A model generated the notes under the pieces. That model made no database searches. It had not been told where the DNA came from and saw only the letters and a program-made list of their open reading frames with translations. A DNA stretch of 64,000 bases from Siphonodentalium dalli. Lineage: Eukaryota > Mollusca > Scaphopoda > Gadilida > Siphonodentaliidae. The stretch is taken from positions 182,572,209-182,636,208 of the forward strand of contig CP136064.1 in NCBI GenBank assembly GCA_032622095.1, in the 5' to 3' direction. Made by a program: the position numbers and the translations under genes. Shown piece after piece: positions 45,335 to 58,200 of this stretch (position 1 is the first letter of the stretch; the number at the start of each line of letters is the position of its first letter).

Positions 45335-45762
45335 TGTTTTATTCTTCTTCTGAAGACGAGCTGGACATCGCCGAACGAATCCTTTAACTGCAAAATGAAA
45401 ACTGTTATAAACTGATATATCCCTTCCTATAATAATGTTATTAAAACTTTAAGGACCTGTTGGTATTTATATTTTGGGTTAAGAAGCCACTGCGAGGTTT
45501 ATGTGGAACACTGAGATGCCTCTATTGGATTCTATTGACACAGAAGCAATGAATCGGTTGGGCAGTGTGATTCTGACAATTATCAAATATACTATAAGTT
45601 TCAGTTTATTAATTAGATATGACATTTTTGTCCAGAACTGCCTGTTATCGAACTATAGGTGAATATCGCTTCAATGTGCCCTAAGCTTAACCCGAGTAAT
45701 ATAATGTCACTCATATCAAAGAGTTGCCAGTTACTAATATGCGATCTAATTAATACATATAC

Positions 45763-45938
45763 AGGATATTACTTGGTTGGTTTAATATTATATACCTGAT
45801 ATCATCCATCGGTAACCTCATATCAGGCTTCGATCTTGAGGCTCAGGTTGATATGAGGTTATGAGATTACCGAAGGTTGATATTAGGTTACCGAGGGATG
45901 TTATCGGGCCTAATATCAAACCAACCAAGAAATATCCT
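45763..45938. mobile_element. Foldback element with repeated GGTTACCGA
   Basis: The outer arms AGGATATTACTTGGTTGGTT and AACCAACCAAGAAATATCCT enclose several GGTTACCGA / TCGGTAACC and TGATAT(T/G)AGG phrases in both orientations. Confidence 0.75.
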
Positions 45939-46440
45939 CTAGTACCATTGAAACGCTTCTCCACTAGGAAGGGAAAAAAACTTTCTTTGAAAGATGGACA
46001 CTTTTAAATTCTCTGTTCACAACAAGTCACACTGCTATGGTGGTTAGTCGAGGTAGTGACCCTATACCTGCTCAGGTGCTTCCCTTAGACTAAATCAAAT
46101 GTATGAAGTTCTTATTACTATTTTTTTGTTATTGAAATGTGTAGAAAGTAACTGCTTGCACGCTGGTAAGTGGTTACAGGAGCTGGTTACACCTAGTCTC
46201 ATTTGTAACAAAAGAGACATGACCAGGAATGATTCTTGTCCCCAGAAAGGTACACAGTTGTCTACACTCATAAACTAAATGAACCCCAAGCCCACAAAAT
46301 GAATAGTTGAAACTGACCATTTAATTGTAAATTTCTGCAACTTTTGAAAAATATTTGTAATTTTGCATGACAAGTCTGAATGAGTGTGTATTTTTGATCT
46401 CAATAAAAATTATTTTAAACAAATATCCTCTAAATATTAA

Positions 46441-46950
46441 AGGGACGAGAATGCCTTCACGGTGCATGGGTACATGCGAACTGACATAACAGTCTGTAAA
46501 ACAACCATCATCAACAAGTACATGAAAAAATAGATACTCTCATAAAATGAGATTTCGCATATCAATACCATTGCCATATAAACATTATACTGTTACAGCG
46601 GAATTACCGATAATGTCCAATTAGTCCCATGAGATATCAAAATTTTATAAAAAAAAAAAAACGTGACGGTAAACATTGGAAAAATTAAAAACATTGAACA
46701 ATATTCTAAAAATAATATTCAGATTAAAAAATATTTAAACTTACTACACGATTAGCGAATTTTGCTGACAAAGCACTGTAACAGTTGTGTTTATAGTATA
46801 AAAATGGTTTCAACAGGAGAAATATTGTTATTGGAGAACTATCAATAATGAAAGTGTGTCTATTTCTCCATGTTCTTCTTAGTGGCGATGTTTTTTTACA
46901 GACTTAAATATTTTTTGCACATTTACTCACTGCGAGTGCATTGGGTCCCT
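46441..46950. mobile_element. TTAA-flanked MITE with AGGGAC ends (510 bp)
   Basis: TTAA then AGGGACGAGAATGCC on the left, and GCATTGGGTCCCT then TTAA on the right. The interior is a decayed foldback with CTGTTACAGCGGAATTACC and GCACTGTAACAGTTG. Fragments of the same family lie at 12888-12978, 16785-16883, 17156-17260, 5290-5400 and 52840-53240. TTAA plus AGGG resembles Kolobok. Confidence 0.75.
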
Positions 46951-47459
46951 TTAATGCTGGTGAATTATGGACTCGAAGTGAAGATGTCGATAAATTTGAA
47001 AGAGGAATTCATTTAATCCCTTCTAGGCACTTTTTATTCTCGTGTTATTTTTACATGTTATTACAGTGAAATATTAAATATGGAAATGAGGTAGGACGAA
47101 ATGGTATATAAAGGCAAACAAACACATGGTATCACACACAGCACATTGAATCCCAATCTATTCATTTCACCTCGGGCGCGCTTCAACGGAGCTCAAGCGA
47201 GTTCGAATAAAGCGGCGGTTTTAAACGCTATAAGCCATTGTTACAGTGCAATGTGATAGAATCAATTTCACTTCAAAGAAAAGGCCGACAAAGCATTTTA
47301 ATTAAGTTAAATGCCCTCTCTGCTTTTACAAGTTGATTTTTATGTCGGTGAAATTACTCAATTTGTATCAGGTATACGCTAGCAAACACGCCGAGGTCTT
47401 TGTACACGGACTTGAAACTCATAGCACGCAAAAGTCAACTACTCTCATCACTATAGTAT

Positions 47460-47920
47460 GCAGCTAACTACCGATATAGATAAAAGTTAGTCACAAGTAA
47501 TTACATGTATATATGACATCTTAACCAGACGTGGCTCAGTTGAACCTCCGAATGTTGTCTCCGTAATTTGGCAGGGGTCCTTATGGAGGGGGGGGGGGGG
47601 TAAACAGATCGATAAATACACGTAAATACCATCGATCTGCAAGGCTGTATATACTCTGAGAGAAAAAAACTCGCTGAAGCCATAGCTATTTTCTAGCCGT
47701 TTCATTTTGTTATGTTTACCCACTCGTCGTTCGTCCGTCCGTCTGTCTCTGTCCGGAGACACTTTACGCATGGTGGGATAACTCAAACATTTGCTATCTG
47801 ATCGGAACCAAATGTTGTATATGAATTTATCTGCCCAAAAGACAGATCGAGTTCCAATATGGGTTTGATCCGACTATTTTTAACTGAGTTATGGCCCTTC
47901 TTCGAAAAAAATATTCACTC
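47460..47920 (-). repeat. GTCCGT-type dispersed repeat
   Basis: CGTTCGTCCGTCCGTCTGTC is followed by GGAGACACTTTACGCAT, GATAACTCAAA and GAGTTATGGCCCTTCTTCG. The same order of phrases recurs at 50935-51110, inside the 1.4-kb piggyBac-like element. No coding potential is visible. Confidence 0.6.
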
Positions 47921-50700
47921 TAAAAAAAACAATTTGATTGAAAATTTGAAAAAAAATGAACAAATGAAAAAAATATAATAATAAATAAATTAAAAAAATA
48001 TAATAAACTATTTTTTTTAAATAATTGAAACAAATGTTTTTTTTAATGTTAATAGACAAAACTAACACCAATATAACTCCGCCAAGGGTAACCTGAGTCA
48101 CCACACCAAATTTGATTTAAATAGGTCCAAAATCTTGTGTTATTTAGTGGTAATTTTGTTTGGAGCGATATTAAACCCAATTCACTAATTCCATCCCATG
48201 CCTTTGGACTACTTAGCTATTAATAGGCTATAGCATTTTCTGATGTCTCTTATGCCAATGTGCAGATAAAGAAAGCTATTGTATCTAATTAACAAAAAAA
48301 TGTTTCAACAATACACATGCCATGCTGTTGACAGTAGACTAGAAAATCTTTGCTGTGTTGCACAGCTGAGTATATCACTCTACAGATGCTCTGAGGTCAT
48401 TATAAAATGTTATATGTTTAATAGAGATGCCAAGGAAAAACAACAATGCCCGTGATTAGTTGACAGCTCTGCTGTATAATTGATATTAATGGGTCAGCAG
48501 TTATGTGGCTTATCTTGATGGCTGCGTTGTTGGTATAATTTGATACATTATCATTGTAAACTTAAATTGGACTCTATTAACCCAAGTATTCCATGTTCGG
48601 GTCACTTTTTCACATTTAATCCAACGCTGGGTTGGTGCAGCATTCTCTTATATATGCGAGTGACCCATACGTTCCAATAATTTGTGTTATGTACATTTGT
48701 CTATGATAGTACATATCCTATACTGTATATTCAACATCAAAACCCTAATTTATGATTCCGATCATAGTAATTTACTATCGTTAATGGATGGGTTAAACAT
48801 CTGCCGATCGCGATCGGCCTCTCGTGTGTACATGAGATATATAAACGCTCTTTATATTTACCATCTGGAATATAATGAAAAGGACCGCTCTTGATTGTTT
48901 CATGCTTAAGAAAAGTCGGGACGGTATTTTTCTAAACTTCCGACACGAGTAAGTCTTTCTGTGGCATATCAAGTCCGTATATAGTATATTTCACGTTTTT
49001 ATCGACCTATTTTGGTCCCCAACATCCGACCGAGGTGTTACAAAAGGGAGCATAATTTTACATTATTATGAAAGAAGGTACACTTGATCAAACTGGAATC
49101 CTTTGATCTCCATTCGTCTAAGTTGCAACATTTTGTAACATGCTTTGAACAATCAAGATGGCGAGTATTTTCCCACAAGAAAAAACCCTTAACGATCGCC
49201 TTATAACAGCAAGCTGCTTGAACATTCTAACACAGAAAGTGAATTCCATTTGATCAGCTGTATATTGCTAATTAAACCTATCGGAGTGGATAGCCCGCAC
49301 AAAGACTTCGTAGCGCCCTACCCTGTTAATTGCGCCACCCTAACTTTTGCTTGATTACGCCCTGTCATTTGCAAAGTATAATTTCACATTAAAATAGACA
49401 TGAAATGGTAGTATATAACTGCTCATGACATACGCACAAACGGTAATCTCCTAACATAAATTTTCAATTTTTCAAACATGAACTAATTGAAGCGGATTGG
49501 GAAGTGCTTTGTGACATGACGTTTGTCCCGGTTTAAACATTGGTGTTCGAGTATATGACTGTATAGAGAGGACGACAAGCCTAAAGCAACTCGTAATGCA
49601 TGTGTAGGTCTCAAATTAAACCTATAGTCACAGTCTACGTCTGGAAATATGTCGATATGCATGTCTGTTTTATACATATTTCACATTTCACATACTATTT
49701 CCTTTGCTTCGGGGGTAAAAAAAAAAATTGATTCGAGTCGAGGAACCCACCAATCAAAGCTCACAGTGATCAGACATCGATTTTTGAAATCTATTATTTT
49801 TCACCACCGATAATTTGTTAGCGGCCCAGTAACAATCGACGAGAAGACGGTCTCGGACCATATTGCGGATGAAGATCGATAACTCTAAACGCAAGTGTTT
49901 TTTTTGTGTCGATATTTGACAAACCGGCAAAATTTCGTTCAACAAAATGTTTATAAATAACAGGTTTTGGGCAATTTTTTACTATAATTGACTGTGATTA
50001 TCATTATTTTTGGGCAATTAATCGATTCTTATAACTGAAAGATATAGATTTTAGATCAAAACCACACAAGCGTGTAACGCTATATATAACGATGAACAGT
50101 GAAATATTATAAAACTAGTATCATTTATTGTCTCCATTATTGGAAACATTGGACTGTTGCTCTCAGAATTAAACATTTATTCAGTTCATGGAAAAGACTA
50201 CGCTCTTTAACGATTTCTATACTAAATATTCATCGACGAGTAGTTCCCTACTAGGAAATGTTAGGATAATAAGTTAGTATCTATTACTTATTATCTGAAT
50301 ATTTCCCACCGATTAATGGAACTCCTTCTGCACCTGTATTATCTTTTCGTCTGTTTGTCATCTGCTTACATTTCCTGAACACCCACCCAGATCTATAATA
50401 GACCACTCCTATTTAATATATACTTTTTATAACTTATGGGAGAATCCATTCAGCAAAGAAAGTGTTAATTGTCAAAGCTTCAGTTGTCTGCAAAATAATT
50501 TGGCGGGAAAATGTATTTGGTAGCCACTCGATTTTTTCGACCATCTCTGGGCGCGAAAACTACTCCATTGGTAGCCGTATCCGATATACATATACAAGCT
50601 CTACACACACTTTAGTTACGATGAACCTAACACGCACACGATTGAATATCGAAAGATACTTAATCGGAGTTCACGATTAGATAGCGATTGGTATTTAAAA
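47921..50700. other. Mostly unassigned; MITE fragments
   Basis: A hairpin fragment, GCATTCTCTTATATATGCGA, lies at 48641-48660. A paired CGCTCTTTA repeat is at 48837-48893. A partial AGGTACTC-family MITE body (GATTCGAGTCGAGGAACCC) lies at about 49690-50050. No coding exon is recognised. Confidence 0.45.
48837..48893 (+). repeat. Paired CGCTCTTTA repeat, degenerate
   Basis: TAAACGCTCTTTATATTTACC, ATCTGGAATATAATG and then GGACCGCTCTTGATTG. The second core has lost the AAA run. Confidence 0.6.
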
Positions 50701-50713
50701 CACTTCTTATTAA

Positions 50714-52120
50714 CCCTTTCATGACGGGAGCTGCGCTGGCGCAACATTAAAGACCCTATGCCAATGCATTCTCTTATATACCTCGCATATATAAGAGAAT
50801 ACATTGGCCTAACAATTTGTTAGAATTTTTTTTAATTTTTTCTTACATTCTTTAACAATTTTTATCATTTTTATCATTTTTATGTGTACCCATACCATTG
50901 TATGGTACACATAGTGTCAACGTCCGGATTGACCCCTCGTCGTTCGTCCGCCCGTCTGTCGGTCTGTCTGTCCGTCCGTAGACACTTTACGCATAATGCG
51001 ATAACTCAAATTTTGTATATAGGTTTCTCAGCCCAAAATACAGATTAAGTTCAAATATGGGTTCGATCCGCGTTTTTTTTTTACAGAGTTATGGCCCTTT
51101 TTCGATTTAGAATTCGCGCATGCTGCCATAACTAAAACATTTTTTATCTGATTAACACCAAATTTGGTATGTGAGATTGTCAACCCAAAATACAGATCGA
51201 GTTCGAATATTGGTTTGATCCGATTTATTTTAAAGGAGTTATGACCCTTTTGGGGGGGGGGGGAATTCGAAAATTTTATTTTTAAATTGTTTTTAGATCG
51301 AACTCCTCGCTCAATTTAACACAAAAAATATTTGTCATTGACACTGTAATTTGTTTTAGTTGTATACCATTAATTACGTGTGATGTCCTGTTTTGAAAAT
51401 ATGAAGATGTTTTTGCAATAGTTGCATGTAATAAAATGATATCAATAAATTACCATGTGAACATCCAATATCCAGTATATGAGCGTACCTTTAATAGATG
51501 TCATTCCAAGCGAAATCTGTTATTGATTGATGACATATGATACAGAGCTCTAGGGAGTGGTTGTATGAAGGTAAAGATAAACAACCTGCTGGCTGGATAA
51601 TTGTTTATCCTATCTGTCAAATTGATTAATGGCTAACCCATTGGATCTCACAGTGAGAGGTCCTTGTGTGAATAGGGACAGAGTTATGAGATTTAAAACG
51701 ACTCCTCCCCCACCCCAAATACTTGAACCCCTTCTTAAGAAAAATTATTTGAGCTTTTGATTTTAAGTTAGGTACTGATATATGGATTACTGTGATCATA
51801 TCTTTGACCAATTATCAGCTATAGCTCATCGCTATCGCCAAGGATCGTGATCGGCCTGTCGTTTCTTACATTCTATAACATTTTTTATCATATTTTCTTA
51901 CATGCTTTATCAGTTTTTATCGTTATTTCTTACATTCTTTAACAATTTGTTATCATTTTTTTCGTACATTTTTTAACAATTATAAAAAATAATATAAAAT
52001 TTGTTAGGCCAATGCATTCTCTTACATATGCGAGGCGACCTATGGTCGACTCGCATATACAAGAGAATGCATTGGCACAGGGTTTTCGCAAAAATTCAGG
52101 AAGCTCCAGTCATGGAAGGG
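50714..52120. mobile_element. piggyBac-like element, 1407 bp, hairpins at both ends
   Basis: The left end is TTAA then CCCTTTCATGACGGGAGCTG. The right end is AGCTCCAGTCATGGAAGGG then TTAA. Each end carries a CCAATGCATTCTCTTA...AAGAGAATnCATTGG hairpin (50762-50813 and 52012-52077), bordered on the inside by CCTAACAATTT / AATTTGTTAGG and by TTCTTACATTCTTTAACAAT. The middle (50880-51900) is an unrelated insert that includes a GTCCGT repeat. No transposase ORF is visible. Confidence 0.75.
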
Positions 52121-52220
52121 TTAACAACAACTTCTCCGGTACTCGTGATGTGCGATGAATTTAATCCAAAAAAAAAAAGATTAATTGTTTTTAATATCTG
52201 ATTATCTCCGTTATTTACTC

Positions 52221-52513
52221 AATAAGCGAGATCAATGAGTCGCGGCCATATTGCATTCATCCAGCCTCCGTTCCGCAGTTTAAGTGCTGCAGGTCAAAGT
52301 TCTGGAGGTGCATTCCATATCTGGACATTTTGAATATTCATGATTCCATGTATGGAATTCATGAATATTCAAAAGCTCCATATATGGAATCATATATTCA
52401 AAGGTTCCATATATGGAATGCACCTCCAGAACTTTGACCTGTATCACTGAAACCGCGGAACGGGGGCTGCATTGGGTGAATCCAATATGGCAGCGACTCG
52501 GTGATCTCGCTTA
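52221..52513. mobile_element. Foldback element with ~105-bp arms
   Basis: The arms TAAGCGAGATCAATGAGTCG and CGACTCGGTGATCTCGCTTA continue through GGCCATATTG, TTCATCCA, CCGTTCCGC, AGGTCAAAGTTCTGGAGG and TGCATTCCATAT. The central part holds repeated short ATATGGAAT and GAATATTCA palindromes. The arms are about 85-90% matched by eye. Confidence 0.85.
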
Positions 52514-53264
52514 TATACTCATTCCAACAGGAAGTATATTTAGTATAGCGCTTAGCTGGCTCCAGTTATCCTTCCGATTAAAATCAGGATACTCATTTTG
52601 AAATATAATCATATAACATCACGTGTTACTCCGATTGAGTACAAATCGTTATATTTATCTAATCGTGAACTCCGATTAGCTATTGTTTTATATATACTCC
52701 ATGGCATATTGGCACATCGACTACATTGGGTCAGTGTGAAGAAAATAAATATAAAAGTCTGTGAAAACATCATAACTAAGAAGAACATGCATGGAGAAAT
52801 AAATAATCTGATAGTTTTCCCAATAACGAAATTTGGCGATTTGAAACCATTGTTATGTATACCAAAACTGTTACAGTGATTTGTCAACAAACATCACTAA
52901 TCGTGAAGTAAGTTCAAATATTTTGTCTGAATATTATTTTCAGAATATGTTTCAATGCTTTTACCTTCTGCCAATGTTTACCGTCAAGTTTTGATTAAAT
53001 TTTGGTATCTTATTGGACTATAATAAATGGGCTTTTGTAGGTAATTCCACTGTAGCAGTAGTGTTTACATGCCAACGATTTTGATATACGAAATCTCATT
53101 ATTGGAGTGGTATTAATAATGAAAATATTAAAGAACAAAGTCAAACTATTGTGTCGTGTTCTTGTTGATGATAGTTGTTGTACAGATTTTTATGTTATAT
53201 CACATGAACCCACTTCGAAAGCCTTGTGTCCCTTTCAAAGCAGCTCAAGTGATATATCAGAGTG

Positions 53265-53735
53265 TAGATCATGCCATGAATCTCTACTCTGGCTAACGTA
53301 TACCAGTATACAAAACCTTAGGAACTTTTTGAAGTTTTGACAAGGAACCTTATAAAGTCGAAAAAAGTGGAATATATTTCTTAGTTATTACCTGTTCCTT
53401 AATAATGTACTTCACTGTAGGTGAAGGTCCCAACTCGAAATTTCAAGATTAAAGTGAATTTGTGAGCGATTATGCTTTGCGTCGCTTACAATTATCGCAT
53501 TTCTCCTGGGCATATATATAATTCAATGTTTATTGCGATATCAGCTCACGGAATCACATAACAGCATGAAATTTTGAGTTGATACATTGAACAGATAATA
53601 ACTACGAAATATATTGCCTGCGTTTTTTCAGCTTTATAAGGTTCCCTGTCAAAACATCAAAAAGCTTCAAGGTTTTGTACTGGTGGAAATTGATCTCTAC
53701 GGGCGTTAGCCAGAGTAGAGACTCATGGCATCATC
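53265..53735. mobile_element. Foldback element, relative of 7928-8309
   Basis: The arms ATGCCATGAATCTCTACTCT and AGAGTAGAGACTCATGGCAT continue through GGCTAACG, CAAAACCTT, TTTTGACAAGGAACCTTAT and GGAATATATTTCTTAG to a central hairpin, ACTCGAAATTTCA / TGAAATTTTGAGT. Arm length is about 190 bp. Shared phrases with the 8-kb copy include ACGGGCGT(A/T)AGC and CAGAGTAGAG or AAGAGTAGAG. Confidence 0.8.
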
Positions 53736-53739
53736 CAAT

Positions 53740-54770
53740 TCTAGTGCTGGCGGCTTAATGTGTGCCACAATACCATGGATTTGTTTGTTGGTAAATAAAC
53801 AACTACACAAAAAGTTCTGGCATCCATGATGTCTCCAGACTGACCAAGATACCATGCAACATCACTGGCACCGTAATGCATGACAACCGAAAACAAAACA
53901 GTGTTTGACGCACGATGACACATGCAGTTTCGATTCGAGAGTTGACTATATATCTGCGAGTATGGATATGGAAACAACCATGGCCCAACAAGAACACAAT
54001 GGTAACTCTGTCAGAACCATTGGTGTCACGATTGTGCGATCTATTTTGTGATCATCGTATTGGATATTCTGTGCACAACACCAACACAACACAGCAAAAT
54101 TAGCGCCACCCGCTCATCAAACACGCCAAGAAAACCACAAAACCGCAGGATCTAAAGGCCTCTTGGCTGCAAACAATAACATTGCTAACAATGTTGTATC
54201 GTCTTGTAATGCGGGTAGTCGTTGTCTGTATGAACAAAGGCGACCGTGTCAGAACATCCCATTGTCAAACAGGCTGAGGTAAAAGGATATCAGCGGGACG
54301 ATTCTATATATTTGTGTTAAGATATTCATCTGGCTCGTGGTTTGATTGACATGTGGCCTAATCCGATTCACCGAGCTTCGAGCTTGTATATGTGCCGCGA
54401 ATTCCTGTGCATAATATCAGTTTGTTGGCCTCTTCTGTGCGATTTAAAGATACGCATCCCGAGTTGACACCAAATTGTCACTTGGAAGTTATTGGTAACA
54501 GAGAAGGGGGTGCCGTATAAAAATGTTAAAGGACACTCAGTATAAAACAACACACTCAAATAGTCAGAGAGGCATAATATTCAAAACGGCTCACCGTCAA
54601 CGCTTTATTGGCATAGGGTTGGAGGGGTGGGGGTCTCCTGACTGACTGATGGCATAAAGGCAAAACGTGATATATATATATATATACCTTTTGTGGCTAA
54701 TTTGACTTCCATATGGCAAGTGCAATGCATGGTTATTTTGTTGATTTTGTGATCTGTAATATGTCGGTCG
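53740..54770. other. Unassigned stretch
   Basis: Overlapping frames of 60-78 codons occur on both strands (53741-54103) without a recognisable domain. No repeat is obvious. Confidence 0.35.
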
Positions 54771-54779
54771 GTTCGACAG

Positions 54780-55246
54780 TATATGTGACCCGCCATATCA
54801 AATCCAGTCGGAAGTGGGGATTTTTTTACCCTGTGCCAATGCATTCTCTTATATATGCGAGTCGACCATATGTCGCCTCGCATATATAAGAGAATGCATT
54901 GGCCTAACAATTTTTTACAATTTTAATAATTTGTTCTTGTATTCTTTAACAATTTTATAATTTCACCCATACAGAGCCCCAGACAAACATGAGCAGACGA
55001 CACTCTTCTACGTGCTTCTATATATGTGTGGGGTTCCCTGCAGGGTAATGGATGTTTTTTTATTTTATGTCCTAAAAATTGTAAGAAACATTTATTTAAA
55101 AAACATGATAAAAAATTGTTAAGCCAATGCATTCTCTTACATATGCGAGGCGACCTATGGTCGACTCGCATATATAAGAGAATGCATTGGCACAGGGTAA
55201 AAAAATCCCGACTTCCGACTGGATTTGATATGGCGGGTCACATATG
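54780..55246. repeat. Inverted pair of piggyBac-type hairpins
   Basis: TATGTGACCCGCCATATCAA, TCCAGTCGGAAGT and a CCAATGCATTCTCTTATATA hairpin on the left are mirrored on the right by a CCAATGCATTCTCTTACATA hairpin, ACTTCCGACTGGA and TTGATATGGCGGGTCACATA. Each side is therefore both a local hairpin and one arm of a 467-bp large palindrome. Confidence 0.85.
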
Positions 55247-55299
55247 GTTGTCCGTTGCATGTTCATAAGGGATATAATCGTCAGTGTTACAGAAAAATC

Positions 55300-58200
55300 C
55301 AGGGTGTTTCAGGCACGAAAATTAATCGTTTATACTGACATATATTGAAATAAACGCTCTTCATATATAAAACAAATTTATCTTATATTCACACTACCTA
55401 TACGTATGTCAACTAATATAGTTAATTTTATGCTATGCATTGTATTGTTTACAATGATATAAAACTAATTTTAGCCCAATTTTTCGAAAGGTGGAGGGTA
55501 TACTGCATGGATTGACTTTGACACCTCATTTACGTCTGTATATCTGTCTGACTGTCCGGGCAGATATCTCAGTCATGATTCATCGATCTCATTTTGACCT
55601 AGCTTAGAATTTCAGACATGGCCTGCCCTTTCAAAATAAGTGGTTCCTAAGCCATTCAAAATTCACTTATTACATATATATCAAACTCATATTTTTGCCA
55701 CGCTACATATCTACTGCCAGGAAAGAGATTGATTTATATGAACAGTCAACATTCATAAGCTTTCAAACTATGCTTTGTAAACTATCTTTCAAACCGGGTC
55801 TGCCCATTTTAAGAATACCAATGGATTTGTTATACCGTACACTAATATCTGAATACACAGTTGAAGTATATTTTGGTGATGATATCCAGGAATATTCCGA
55901 CGAAGCTCACATGTGCTGCCCCCAAATTTACTTCGTTGATTTGCGCAAATCGACCGGTGTCTGGCCATCAATCAGCAAGCTGTTTTAGAAGACTAAAGTG
56001 TTTGCCATTTGAACCAATTCCACTCACGGGGTTGTGGGGTGATGTGCGAGCCGATCAGCACCAGTTGTAGTGATATTTAGCTGGCGTATTTTATGATACT
56101 CAATTGGCAGAAATCACTGGTTTAAACGCCTTTGTTCTGCCAGCAATATACCGGGGGAATGCGGTCGCGAACGCAAAAAATGATCCCAATCGATTTTGCA
56201 AACCTCATCTGTGTGCATTATTTTTGCGTTTCTGGGAAGACGGCCAAATCGAATAGTCAAATTGTCATCATGCTAGCGAAGCGATCAGCCTGAAATTGCA
56301 AAGCAATTACTATTTACGTTGGTTCCGTCTGTGGCAACGAGCGAAACCGCGATAATCTTATGCATCGACTCAACATAACGATAACCACGTTATGGCCATC
56401 TACTACAGTGATTTGATCAGCAAAATGCTCAAAAAGATTGCCACAACATAATACGATTAAAAATTAGCATTGAATGGAACTATGTGATTTAATCTGACGA
56501 ATCAAAAATGACAAATTCCATCAATATATATACGCCATGCTGTCTTGCGATATGGATTGCTACATAATGTAACTCGCAAAATTGTTATTCTACAGTATGG
56601 ACAACTATATATCGGTTCAACTGGTTCGGCTACCCGAGAGACATTTTTTGACTGCAAAAAAGAATCCCCAATTAACGACAACGGGAAATCGTTAATGTAG
56701 TTTGGCTTTTAACTGTTCCCGAGGCTTTTCTGATTCAGTCGTGGGTGCACTATATGCTGCATATCATTAAGTGTGGGTGAACCCAGACGATACCTATATA
56801 TAAAACGATAAACAAAATTGTCATTGTCAGCCAACCACAAATCGTGGCAAATCTGATCGGAGTCAATCGGCAGATTATCATTGCGTGGAATTTGCGGTTG
56901 GCTGACAGTCTGACACTGGCGTTATGTTTTTGATGTAATGGAATTCCATGTAATTTTTGCAGACTATATCGAACGCGTAATGCTTTAGGTAGTCTTGCAT
57001 GTTCATTTTGCGGACAACCTCTATGGCGCCTGCAGGGTCTTCTTTTGTACAGCCTGATATATTGTGATTTTTGCCGCACGTATCCATAGTTACATGTTGC
57101 TGATTTTGATGTGCATTCGTGGTTATTACTACATTATTGCTCAAAGTCTCTGCATGCGTGTGCGTCCAATCTCCAGTTTAAATGCGCACGCAAGAAAACT
57201 TAGCTTCATTGAACCGGACACCCACAAATGTGATATCGCCATAACGCGATTATGACTGCTCCGTCCGAAGGCTGGCCATATTGAGTCTGTGTTTTATTGC
57301 CGAGAATTATTCAATCACGACTTCGTTCCATTCTGTTTGCTCGTCACAGCGGTAACATAAACGCTCAAATCAGACACACAAAAGGCGATGTATTCTTCCG
57401 CGCGGAATCAGACTATCACTTGTCCCCTGGGAGGGTATCCCGTGCTCATGGGCAAATCACCTCGTTGGTTTTATGAGCGGCTTTATGTCCCCGGAGAGTT
57501 GATATATGGGGAATTAGCATATTGCCTTTGATACGAGTTCAATCGGCGTGAGTGAACCTGTGGGACACTGCAGTTATGATCAGCTATGAACACGACTACA
57601 GATACCATAAAACGCGCGCAACCGGAAGTTGGTGATTTACTTAAATGAGTTGTGCTTGTCTCCACCGTGGCTCGTGTTGAGAACAGAACACATCGCGAGC
57701 ATCTCCACCCAGAACACACAGAGTGACTCGGCTCTAAAACAGTTCCTGTCCATGTGATCGTGCAACATCAAAAACACCACGACGAACCGTAAGCTTTATC
57801 AAGCGCATTCCAACGCAATGGTCCCACCATAATATTAAACATTGTAAGACCAGTTTGTGATGTAAGGCAGGGTTTTTGGTAATCACAAATGCCTCATTAA
57901 ATATGCCGTTGTTGCCTCTCCAAACTGAGGCGTGTTCCCAGTTGTACACTCATGGATATGAATGTATGCAGAACAAATCCCAGAAACTATATGGTCTCTT
58001 GTTTCAGATTCCCAAGTCATACAGAATTCGGCTATTTAACAAAGTCAGACTCTGTTTAACCATTTGGTTACCAAATGGTCAAATGACTAGATACTCAATT
58101 CCAACCGGTTTTTTTCCAGGAGTTGTTAGCTAACAAGTTTAACAAACAGCCATAGGATCACTGAACTTATTAATAAACCGAAGATCTCCGGAAATGAACC

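Noticed and set aside
44833-45387. 184-codon plus-strand frame
   Set aside because: Its second half is translated from piggyBac-type hairpins and the first half shows no domain.
56750-57144. Two overlapping minus-strand frames with protein-like composition
   Set aside because: No recognisable domain, no convincing splice sites, and both frames are open over the same bases, so coding cannot be assigned.
57483-57949. Minus-strand frames (for example one with ASVWRGNNGIFNEAFVITKN) that might be one broken gene
   Set aside because: They lie in different frames without splice signals between them and match no family that I know.
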